Program-made: the position numbers and the translations under genes
Shown here: piece after piece, positions 37,301-50,257 of the stretch
Layout of the letters: each line of letters starts with the position of its first letter
Numbering within the stretch: the stretch's first letter is position 1
Source of the DNA: Syngnathus acus
Lineage: Eukaryota; Chordata; Actinopteri; Syngnathiformes; Syngnathidae
Reading direction: 5' to 3'
Assembly: GCF_901709675.1 (NCBI RefSeq)
Contig: NC_051094.1
Coordinates: forward strand, 3,933,001-3,997,000
DNA length: 64,000 bases
Notes under the pieces: generated by a model
The model's input: only the letters and a program-made list of their open reading frames with translations
Database searches by the model: none
What the model was told of the DNA's origin: nothing

Positions 37301-40225
37301 ATGGGTGATGCCTCCCTGTGGTTGGGCGCCGACGCCTCCATCAAGCGTGACGGCGACAAGTGGACTGACGGATCCCCCTTCTCTTACCTCCGCTGGAGTG
37401 CAGGTCGGGCTGAGGCGGTTGTCAGCTGCACTTTGGAGGAACGGATGAGCGCTCAGATCTTGTCTCCCTCCCTCCAGGTGTCGCTGAAGGGGGGAAATGT
37501 CTTTCCTTGCTCACTGGCAGCGGCGACTGGAAGCGCGACAAGTGCGACGAGAAGAGAGGCTACGTCTGCAAGAAAAGAGGTAAGTGAGATGTGACGCTCT
37601 CACTGTGAGATGTGGACCGTCATCACGTGTCGACATCCACGTTCTGGTTCCCGCTTCTAGGAAAGACACATCAGCTGCCACTACATGACGGTAAGTTGCC
37701 TTCAACGTCTCTGTGAAAAAAGACGGAGAGAAGTCAACGGTTGTGCACTCACAGGCTACAAGGAGGAACTTGTCTGCCAAGACGATTGGAAATTCCTTAA
37801 ATGTCCCGATGAAAGAGTCATCCGCATACGGTCGGCTTTCCATGGACGGAGGCGTAGCGACGTCTGTCCCAGTGGCGGCGGATCACGCGGTAAGAATCCT
37901 CCAGTGGCATCGTTGTTTTTGGCTCGCTGTCCTGGAGCCGTTTCTGTCGCCATGTTTTCAGTGTTGGAGGTAGTAGCACTAGAAAATGCCTTCCATATTT
38001 TGTTTCAAATTTTCATTGAATAAAAATAGGAAAAGAGCTAAGCTGGGCGCTTTATTTGGTTTCCTTTTTTTTCTTTAAAATACCCTGCGTCCTGTAACAA
38101 GTGTGTGCGAATAAAATGCGCGCGAAATGGTGGTGTGTTGTCATTTGCAGATGACTGCAGGGTGGAAGGGGGGCTCTCTCACTTTAGAGGATTGTGTGAC
38201 AACTATCAGATTTGCCCCATTTACCCTGGGGATACGGACTCCTGCCCTGGTATCTCCAAATACCTCCACGTCGTCTACAGCTGTGAGAAGAAAGGTGGGC
38301 TTCACATCCTGACACTTGCCGATGATGTGCCAAGGAAAGAATCCAACGGATCCCCAGAAAGAGCGCCAGCTCGGGACGGGTGGGTATGAGTCCCCACTGA
38401 TCATTCCTTCCACTTTGTCTTTCCGCAGTGTGTCTTGACGGTCTGGGCATCGCTGACGGGAGAATGCCAGACTCTTCCTTTACAGCCTCTTCCTCTGAGA
38501 TCAATGCCGAACCTCACAAAGCACGTCTGGGGGGCAGCGGTTGCTGGAAACCGTTCAAAATCCGTACGTAAAAAAAAAAAAAAAAACCACAGCTCTCCGT
38601 CGTAGTTGCTGGTAGTTTGGTATCCTGAGCAATGGAATGCCTTCCGCCCTCAGTCGGCAGCTGGATCCAGGTGAACCTCGGTCAGAACTTCAAAGTGACA
38701 GGCATTGAGACCCAGAAGTGTACATACCAAGGGCAAAGTTCCAGCGTATTTGCGATGCAGTTCAGTATTGACGGAGTGACTTGGTATCGCCACCCAAAGC
38801 AGGTGAGCGGTCGTCGACTCGTTTCGTCATCCTGGCTGTTGTCGTTCATTGCAAACGCGCGTTTTGTTTCCAGCCTTCTGTGGGGACGTATATTCTAAAC
38901 AGGCCCGTGTTCGCCCAGTTCGTCCGCCTCCTGCCAAAGTTTTTGGGCCTACGCTTTGACGTCTTAGGGTGCACGTCTGACGACACCGCTCGTGAGTACG
39001 ACGTTTGGAATGCAGTGAGAAACTAGCAAGAAACGGGCTTTGATTTTCCCTTCTGACCCACAGACATCTTATGCAGCAGCACAGCCACCAACCTCGGCCT
39101 CGACGGTTCAATGACGTGAGTCAGACTTGGTATGACGTTTCTTGCCAAAATGCCTCCTCCTGACTAAACAAAGTACTTCCGCAGGGTCCGGTGCCCACCG
39201 GGCTGCGCCCAAGCCGGCTACATGGTCTACGGAACACGGCTCTACAAACCGGTATGTTAATTACCGCACGACCTGCAAGCGGAGTTCTTGTTCTATATCT
39301 GAGACGTTCTCTGAGTGCAGGACTCAAACATCTGCGCGGCCGCTATTCACTCGGGCGTCATTGAGAACGAGATCGGAGGAGATGTGACTTTGCTGAAGAC
39401 ACTGCCACAGAAAGCCTACAACAGCTCCGCCTGTAACGGAATCGTCTCGAAAGTGTGCGTGCTCCGCTTTCACTGGCGAGTCCACTGAAAGATGCCTGGC
39501 TCATTCTCACTTTACTGTCTGCAGATATGTTAACAAATTGGCTCCGTCTCCGTCTTACACTTTTGCTGCCACGGGTGAGTAGACCGTCCAGAATAGAAAG
39601 CATTTCTTCACGTGACGCCATCTTGCGCGCAGAGCCGAGATGCTTGGGACCTGAATGGGAGGAGTTTGCGGACTTCTGCTACAAACGTTTTGATGATACA
39701 AAGAAGTGGTACGACGCTCGACACTCCTGCCGGGGTCTCGATGCCAATCTGGTGTCCATTCGCTCCGAGGCTGAGCGGGATTGGCTGCAGGACCTCTTGA
39801 AGTCTGGTGCGCGCGCGCCAAGCGTCGCTCACATTGGCTCCATATCTGGAAAGCCATTGAGAACTCTGTTGCTGTTTGTCCTCTGCAGCCCCCGGAGACA
39901 CGTGGACCGGACTGAACGACCTGTTCAATCGCGGCAGATTCGTGTGGTCGGACCGCCAGAAGGTGACGACCTTCACCAACTGGGCACCTCCGGGAAAACC
40001 TACCGGCCTGATGGAGAATTGCGTGGCCACCTTGAGCCAGGTAGGTGCAGAAAAGATTGACCCGCTCGCCGAAGACAAGTTTATATTTAAAATCAATCTC
40101 ATTTTGACTTTCAGTCTGGCAAATGGAAGAAGATGTCCTGCATGGAATTAAACGGCTACGTGTGCAAGATGCCCACAGCGCGTTACGCGCGGGATATAAA
40201 AGGCGCCAATGGAAGTTGCGAGTAA
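23644..40225 (+). CDS. Lectin gene C: three CTLD cassettes plus SUEL-F5/8C-LCCL-CTLD, first cassette disrupted
   Basis: Same architecture as gene B with one extra three-CTLD cassette (49 exons, 10 CTLDs). Exon 1 is 23644-23704. Cassette 1 spans 25998-29897, cassette 2 30272-32751 and cassette 3 35123-37690. Terminal module: SUEL 37755-37889 and 38151-38294; discoidin 38429-38563, 38654-38802, 38874-38991; LCCL 39064-39115, 39185-39251, 39321-39454, 39525-39574; last CTLD 39633-39806, 39889-40040, 40115-40225 (TAA). Cassettes 2 and 3 and the terminal module are open and in phase. Cassette 1 has lesions in exons 2, 6 and 7 (separate entry). The LCCL exon has two extra codons, and the SUEL YGR motif reads HGR. 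A 2.1-kb hAT element lies between cassettes 2 and 3. The gene may be decaying, may skip the broken modules, or may carry assembly errors; the sequence alone cannot decide. Confidence 0.75.
25998..27128 (+). pseudogene. Disrupted CTLD1-CTLD2 exons of gene C
   Basis: Compared with gene B, exon 2 (25998-26199) is 202 instead of 203 nt: one base is missing near 26174 and the frame is lost. Exon 6 (26809-26964) has one extra base near 26870, an in-frame TAG at 26874-26876, then a missing base near 26920 that restores the frame. Exon 7 (27048-27128) is 81 instead of 80 nt and reads into TAA early. Splice sites are all still present. Exons 2-4 together, and exons 6-8 together, are bounded by phase-1 introns, so skipping each group would keep the downstream frame. 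Confidence 0.8.
28695..29165 (-). mobile_element. Decayed LINE reverse-transcriptase fragment (gene C intron 10)
   Basis: Duplicate of the fragment at 13640-14070, interrupted by a short insertion at about 29060-29113. Confidence 0.65.
29060..29113. mobile_element. Short retroelement tail inserted only in copy 2
   Basis: About 55 bp beginning AAGCGTCTTTGGGTG and containing AAAAGCGCTATACAAAT, ending in (ATT)n. It is absent from the corresponding place in copy 1 (near 14000), so it entered after the duplication. The sequence looks like the 3' tail of a common fish retroelement. Confidence 0.65.
32580..32712. repeat. 19-bp minisatellite in gene C
   Basis: About seven units of CCTGACGTCCGTCTTTGCC lie in the intron between the last exon of cassette 2 and its linker exon. 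The matching introns of the other cassettes have a single TTGACGTCTGTCTGTGCC-like unit, so it expanded only here. One unit contains TGACGTCA. Confidence 0.9.
33152..33521. mobile_element. Dispersed teleost retroelement-derived sequence
   Basis: Starts with CATCCATCCATCCATTTTC and contains GGAGCCTATCCCAGCCGTC, GAACATGCAAACTCCACAC and GTGCGCCACCGAGCCGC. This is a pattern found very widely in fish genomes. Family name not determined. It is nested in the hAT element. Confidence 0.75.
33671..34405 (-). mobile_element. Internally deleted mariner-like transposon
   Basis: The ends are inverted repeats: GGGTGTTTCATAAAGTACGC on the left and its reverse complement on the right, flanked by TA. On the minus strand it codes for an N-terminal helix-turn-helix segment (MERFSIEQRILIVKTHYKNG and following) and a C-terminal catalytic segment (CDLTPCDFFLWGYVKSQVY). 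The central part of the transposase is missing and frames are broken, so it is non-autonomous. Similar proteins are the SETMAR/Tc1-mariner type. Confidence 0.85.
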
Positions 40226-40261
40226 TCATGTGAATGCAATTGACCTTGCATGATCATTCTG

Positions 40262-40800
40262 CTTGGTTTACCATGCATTTTGATTGACTGATTGATTTAC
40301 CATGCATTCTTATGATTGATTTACCATGCATTAGTCGTCTTGTTAGTTACCATGTGTTATTATTCTGTTTAAGTTACCATGCATTCTTCTTCTTGACTTA
40401 AGATGTGATATTATGATTTACCATGCATTATTATTATTTTGTTCAATTTACCATGCATTATTATGATTGATGAACCATGCATTAGTCTTTTTGTTAGATT
40501 TACCATGTGTTATTATTCTGTTTAAGTTACCATGCATTTTTCTTTTTGACTTAACATGTGATATTATGATTTACCATGCATTATTATTATTTTGTTCAAT
40601 TTACCATGCATTATTATGATTGATTAACCATGCATTCTTCTTCTTCTTGACTTAACATGTGATATTATTATTTTGTTCAATTTACCATGTTATTATTCTC
40701 TTAGATTTACCATGCATTTTCCTAATTGATTTATATTTCATTTACTTATTGTTAAATTCACCATGCATTATTATTCCATCTGTTGTTTTACCATGTTTAA
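40262..40800. repeat. TTTACCATGCAT minisatellite (copy 3)
   Basis: Shortest of the three arrays, directly after the gene C stop. Unit order is close to copy 2. Confidence 0.85.
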
Positions 40801-41881
40801 TTGACCCCAAAAAAAACAATAAAATAATAAAGACAATTGGTGTCACCTGTTAACTCATTGAATAGTTTACTGATTTGGACAGGGCAATTTTATAATCTGG
40901 TCAATTAGATCATACTTTATTACTCCTGATGTACGAGTATTAGTCAGACCTCCTCATGATGCCATTTTGGTGCATTTTTGCATGGCTCTTTGTAACAATT
41001 TGGAAAAAAAGATGAACTCTATTGCTTTCCACGTCATGAAATCCATCCATTGTCCTGAAGTGCTTATCCTCACGAGGGTCGCGGCTAGCCTATTCCAGCT
41101 GGGGGCACATCCTGAACTGGGTGCCAGGCAGTGGCAGGACCCACATCATTCCCATCACCCCCCTTCCAAAAAAAACAGAAAACAAGTAGGAGCGGTCAAT
41201 CGGCCTACCATGAATGTTTTTGAAACGTGGGAGGAAACCTACGCATGCAAACATGCAAACCCCACACGAGATGGCACTAAAGCCTGCGCTTAACGTACTG
41301 CACAAATCAAGCATTAGATATCAAAATACCACCACACTAGTGTCATGTAAAAAAAAAAAAAAAAAAAAGTCACAAGATGACAACCATGGAAACAAATTGA
41401 TGGCATCGTGACCCCTGACTGTTTCATGCAAAGATGTGCACTGCACTTCTTAAGCACTGAACCGAACTGACCCAAATTGCAAATAGGCTACATAAAATAC
41501 ATCTGTTTTTTTTTTCATGCTCACTGTGGTACCTCTTTTTTTTTTTTTGCTTTTGAAAGCTTTTGATTGTACAGACCATTAGTGGTAATGCTAGGATTGG
41601 ACAAACCTTCACACATCATAATACAAGGGAAGCAAACTAACTCAAAACATACATTTAGCATACGCAAGCAGAAATAAATGGTCACATCATAAAGATCTAT
41701 TTGCAGGCAAACAATACTATAAATATCATAAGCACACAATATAGTATAAAAGAACGTTCTTTTTGACAGCCTCTGTGGTTGCCAATAAACAGTCCTTGAG
41801 TGTCAGATGACGACGGATCCTTAATGCAGTGGACTTGAGCCACTGACAGATGGCGACATTTTGCTTCTTTAAACATACTTA

Positions 41882-43217
41882 CCGTATTTTCCGCCCTAAA
41901 AGGCGCACCTAAAAACCTAAAATTTTCTCCAAAGCCGACAGTGCGCCTTATAGGCCAGTGCGCCTTATATATGGATCAACTGATGAATTTGTTGATCCAT
42001 ACTGGTTGTACACAGTGCTCTGCCAAAATGTTTCAGTACGTTTTAGTACGACTAATAAATTACAAGGTCGCATCGCTTCCCAGCATTACGGCAACTGTAG
42101 TCAGGGGGCGTCACCGAATAGCTGTTGTACCCGCGAGGCTATTTCCTGTCAAAATAGGCTGCTCTGTTAATGTTTCGAGTAAATCTACGGATCGATATGG
42201 AAGGGAAACATAGGTAAGTAGTACCAATGCGTTAGATCGAACTTTAGTCAGTTCCGATCATTTTATAGGAGATCGTTTGAGAAACGCGATTGTTTACACT
42301 TTGCTGAGGCTCATGGGAGATTGCGAGGTGAGGCTCGTGAGACTTTGCGGATGGCTAATGCTATTGCGATAGCTGCTATACGTACCAGGCTATTTCATGT
42401 CAAAATAGGCTGCTCTGTTAATGTTTCGAGTAAATCTACGGATCGATATGGAAGGGAAACATAGGTAAGTAGTACCAATGCGTTGGATCGAACTTTAGTC
42501 AGTTCCGATCATTTTATAGGAGATCGTTTGAGAAACGCGATTGTTTACACTTTGCTGAGGCTCATGGGAGATTGCGAGGTGAGGCTCGTGAGACTTTGCG
42601 GATGGCTAATGCTATTGCGATAGCTGCTATACGTACCAGGCTATTTCATGTCAAAATAGGCTGCTCTGTTAATGTTTCGAGTAAATCTACGGATCGATAT
42701 GGAAGGGAAACATAGGTAAGTAGTACCAATGCGTTGGATCGAACTTTAGTCAGTTCCGATCATTTTATAGGAGATCGTTTGAGAAACGCGATTGTTTACA
42801 CTTCGCTGAGGCTCGTGAGACTTTGCGGATGGCTAATGCTATTGCGATAGCTGCTATACGTACCAGGCTATTTCATGTCAAAATAGGCTGCTCTGTTAAT
42901 GTTTCGAGTAAATCTACGGATCGATATGGAAGGGAAACATAGGTAAGTAGTACCAATGCGTTAGATCGAACTTTAGTCAGTTCTGATCATTTTATAGGAG
43001 ATCGTTTGAGAAACGCGATTGTTTATAGAGGGCTCGTTGGTTATTGGCTAGTGGATGCATACCGCAACCCTAGTCAACCTCAGTTTGATGCAGTATAGCT
43101 TCTATTTTATGCGCCTTATAAGCCGGTGCGCCTTATATATGGACGAAGTTTTAAAATGGGCCGTTCATTGAAGGTGCGCCTTATAACCCGGTGCGCCTTT
43201 TAGGGCGGAAAATACGG
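41882..43217. mobile_element. 1336-bp non-autonomous DNA transposon with TA target duplication
   Basis: Ends are inverted repeats: CCGTATTTTCCGCCCTAAAA at the left and its reverse complement at the right. TA is present on both sides (41880-41881, 43218-43219), while copies 1 and 2 show the empty site CATACTTACACATTTCC. Sub-terminal GTGCGCCTTATA motifs recur at both ends. The interior is a tandem array and no transposase is coded. Confidence 0.9.
42158..43030. repeat. About 251-bp tandem repeat inside the DNA transposon
   Basis: Units begin GCTGCTCTGTTAATGTTTCG at 42158, 42409, 42660 and 42887, giving spacings of 251, 251 and 227 bp. The last unit is partial. Units are nearly identical. Confidence 0.95.
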
Positions 43218-43630
43218 TACACATTTCCGACGCTCACCTGCTCTCGACTTTTTAACTTGCAACAAAACGGGAACACTTCTAAGAAATACAAAGGACACAT
43301 CGATCCATGCCCTTCTTGGTGCTTATTTTGGGCTTGATCTAGTTTCAAGGTAGAAGATTTCAAGCAACATATTTAGCTAAAGTTCGTCCTGCGTCAGTGG
43401 CATTCCAGGAACCGTAGCAGCTCAAACGAACGTTTTTACGGCACAAAGCAGCACAAACGAACGGTACCATTTTGGGTCCATTTGCCAGTCAATGGGGGGA
43501 GGGTCGAAATTAAATTCAAGTAATAGCAAGCGCCGTGGCCGTTTGTGTGTCTGCGCCCTCTTGTTGAAAGGCTTATCGATCCATCCGTGGATTTTGGTTC
43601 TCTGTTGTTGTTGTTGTTGTTGTTGTTGTT

Positions 43631-43838
43631 AAAGATTAAAGTCCCAATGATCGTCACACACACACACCTGGGTGTGGTGAAATTTGTTCTCTGCATTTAA
43701 CCCATCCCCGTGTGATTTTAATCCATCCCCTGGGGGAGAGGGGAGCAGTGAGCAGCAGCGGTGCCGCGCTCGGGAATCAGTTGGTGATCTAACCCCCCAA
43801 TTCCAACCCTTAATGCTGAGTGCCAAGCACAAGCATGT
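43631..43838. mobile_element. SINE-like insertion only in copy 3
   Basis: About 208 bp from AAAGATTAAAGTCCCAATGA to TGCTGAGTGCCAAGCACAAG, inserted into a (TTG)n run so that the run appears on both sides. The same run in copies 1 and 2 is uninterrupted. This sequence type is widespread in fish genomes; the family was not determined. Confidence 0.75.
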
Positions 43839-44071
43839 TGTTGTTGTTGTTGTTGTTGTTGAATAACGATCGTCCGCAAAAATGACACTGGGTCCCCATT
43901 GTGACCTGCAGTGAAAATGAAAGAAAATGTCACGTTTGTTTTCAAAATTTGCATTATTTATTCAACGGTTATTTCTTTTTTTATGGACATTTATTGAGCG
44001 CGCAGCCATGCCACTCGAGACATTTCATGTGGGGAATTTTGTCCCTAAGTGGATACTTTTTAGTTGTTATT

Positions 44072-44904
44072 AGGGGTGTAACGATTCATCGATACACATC
44101 GATTAATCGATATAATGCACTACGATTTATTGGCATCGATGCTAAACGTAAACATCGATTTATATCGCCGTGTTTGACCTCGGACATTAGACGCGACTTT
44201 ATTGTGAAATCCAGTTCATTGTTGCTTGCTTCCTCTTTCCGGGAGCAGTACGCGGCATGCTGTGTTGTGAGCAGAGCAGGCACGTGAAAGGGGAGCCGAC
44301 AACTACGCGGCTCCTGGGCTGGTGCTATGGCTAGTGTCCAAGAAGACGAGGAAATTCGCTCCCCTTTGGGCTTCAAGTCATTCGTTTGGAAGCACTTTGG
44401 ATTCCAAAGAAAAGATGGCTCAACGGACAATTAAAATTATTGTAAATAAATAGTTCAGTAATGCACTTTAAAGTTAATGGTATTACAAAAAAAGAAAGAA
44501 TATTCATTTTTCTTTACTTATATGAGAAAAAATATAGGAATTCGATAAAGTTCAGTGTTAAAATAAGCACTTTGTATACTACAATACTCTTGTAATTTCC
44601 TAAAGAGTTTGCAGTACCTTGTTGATTTTGCGTATGAATAGTTATAAATCAGGATATTGTTCTATATTTTTTATTTAAAAAATAAAAATATCGATCGTGG
44701 GGCACTATATCGTGATGTATCGTGAATGAATCACAGCGGGCTTTAAGATATCGGCAATAATCGTATCGTGCTCCTTTGTATCGATATGATATCGTATCGT
44801 GGCAAAACCCGCAATTTACACCCCTAATATATTTAGCATCGATGCCAATAAATCGTAGAGCATTATATCGATTAATCGATGTGTATCGATGAATCGTTAC
44901 ACCC

Positions 44905-44907
<3 letters not shown>
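44072..44907. mobile_element. hAT-type element with fold-back right end
   Basis: The left end AGGGGTGTAACGATTCATCG is mirrored by the right end. An internal right end TTTACACCCCTAA also occurs at about 44815-44827, so the last 80 bp (44828-44907) are an extra inverted copy of the left end. No transposase is coded. It lies exactly at the end of the array homology. Confidence 0.8.
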
Positions 44908-48459
<3,552 letters not shown>

Positions 48460-48464
48460 TGAGG

Positions 48465-48545
48465 GCACACGCACGCACGCACACACATACAGACACACGC
48501 ACGCACACACATTCCACACACACACGTACACACACACACACAAAG
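48465..48545. repeat. (CA)n-rich microsatellite in smarcb1 3' region
   Basis: Imperfect CACACA/CACGCA tract about 50 bp after the smarcb1 stop, probably in the 3' UTR. An AATAAA follows at about 48614. Confidence 0.85.
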
Positions 48546-48709
48546 AGCAAGAAGTCAGATAATATATTTATGTTGTATTTGTCCTCTTTTGTACGTTTGA
48601 ATGATTCTTACAAAATAAACCAAAATAAACAAATGTTTTTCTTGTCAATACTTGAAACTCAGGAGGTGGCCATTTTTTCTTTTCCTGTTTGACACTAATT
48701 TCAAAATTC

Positions 48710-49870
48710 TGAGCTGGGGTGAAGGTTTCAAATTAGGGCTTCAACCCAGGGTTAAGGTTTCAAATTAGGGTTTGAAACTAGGATTGAGAATTTTGCGTAG
48801 GGTTTCAAAGGCAGGGTTGGGGTTTTCAATTAAGGTTTCAAACTAGGGTTAGGTTAGGTTTCAAATCAGGGGTTTTAAACAGGTTAGGGTTTGAAAGTAA
48901 GATTAGAGTTCGGACATGACTATGAATAAGGTATCAAATTAGGGTTTCCAACAGGTTAGGGTTTTAAACTAGGGCGAGGGTTTCAAAGTAAGATTAAAAT
49001 GTCAAACTAGGGATAAGGACTCAAATTAAGGTTTCAGATAAATTAGGGTTTCAAATTATTGGTCGGCGTGTATAGTAGGGTTTTACTAAGATTAATATTT
49101 CAAATTAGGCTTCCTGTTTGTAACTGTCATGATTTAATATACCCATGTTTGTTTATCTTATGTTGTGCAACGTGTGTACATTGTTAAATACTCACATACG
49201 TTTGGGTTATTATGCCTCCTACTGTTCAGTTTGGGGATCGCATCGTGTGGCAGGAAGCAGTTAAAATTGTTTGGGTAATTGCGACAGGCGTGTGAGGAGA
49301 AGGACGGAAGCGTAAGATGCATGCACATGCAAACAATTTGGATTACTTGTATTTGCTCCTGAATTGCTGTTTGCAAGGCGAAGCGGTAAGAGTCCAAATG
49401 TCATCTGTGTCGTGTTGTACTTTGTGTCATTATGTATTTTTGTTCTAGTTTTAGTCGACACACAAGATTAGAGTTTCAAAAAGGGTTGCTGTTGAAGTCA
49501 AGTTCAAACTATGGTTAGGGTTCCATAGTAGGGTTTAAAACAAGGAATGAGGCTTTAAAGTAGGGTTTTGAATTAGAATGTGATTTTCAAAGAACAATTG
49601 GGGTTTCAAAATAGGGGTTTTAATTAGGTTAGGGTTCAAAGTGGTGTTTAAAATAGTGTTAAGGTTCAAAAGTAGGGTTCTGAAGTAGGATTAGTGTTGC
49701 AAAATAGGGTTAGGGTTTCAAGCGAGGCTTTAAAATACTTTAAAACAAAGGATTAAGGTAGAATTTCAAAGTAGGGTTAGTTTTTTAAAGTAGGCTTTCC
49801 AAACAGCAGTATGGTTTCAAAGTAGGGTTACAAATGAAAGTTTCAAGCCAAAATATTTAGTTTCAAAATT
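48710..49870. repeat. Degenerate GGTTTCAAA / TTAGGG-like minisatellite
   Basis: Runs such as GGGTTTCAAACTAGGGTTAG and TTTCAAATTAGGGTTTCAAA recur with much variation at 48710-49115 and 49465-49870. The same words occur in smarcb1 introns 1, 3 and 5 (about 45600-45900, 46440-46720, 47330-47500). Units are roughly 13-30 bp and not in perfect register. Confidence 0.75.
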
Positions 49871-50257
49871 GTTTTATTTTGAAAAACTGTTGAAAAACGT
49901 CCTGAAGACGTGTTTACGATTAAGTAGCAAAATTAGTAAAAAAAAGAAAATTATATTTACAAAAAATGTTTGTGTATAAATATACAATATCATTACGACA
50001 ATGATCATAAATTGTACCTTAATTGTTAATGGGTAAATTCATAACATGTGACTCTCGCGTAACAACTGCTCGTCAGTGACCTGCACCGACAAACACGGCG
50101 ATCCCCGAACATGTCACGGCGAGGCCAAGGTGTCCGACTTGACCCCGGAAACCGATGGAAGTGCGTTTGGCTTGCAGACGGCGTCAAATGCAGCCTTTGG
50201 ACATCAATGTGGGAGCGCCTGGGGTCGGGCGATTGGGAGGCGGCAGCCTGATGGCGG

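Larger units (their letters stand above)
30789..44070 (+). repeat. Tandem duplication unit, copy 3 (rearranged, with insertions)
   Basis: Starts as a third copy but diverges over cassettes 2 and 3 of gene C (about 31.3-36.9 kb), where an extra cassette and a 2.1-kb hAT element sit. From about 36.9 kb it again follows 1.3-7.1 kb of copy 1 closely. The match ends at 44,070, exactly at the left end of a hAT element, so the original right edge of the duplication is hidden there. Confidence 0.8.

Noticed and set aside
39555-40229. Long minus-strand frame of 224 codons
   Set aside because: Antisense of the last CTLD exons and introns of gene C; similar shadow frames lie opposite the same exons in genes A and B.
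42158-43030. Regularly spaced repeats considered as a CRISPR-like array
   Set aside because: Units are about 251 bp, contiguous and inside a DNA transposon of a vertebrate genome; there are no unique spacers.
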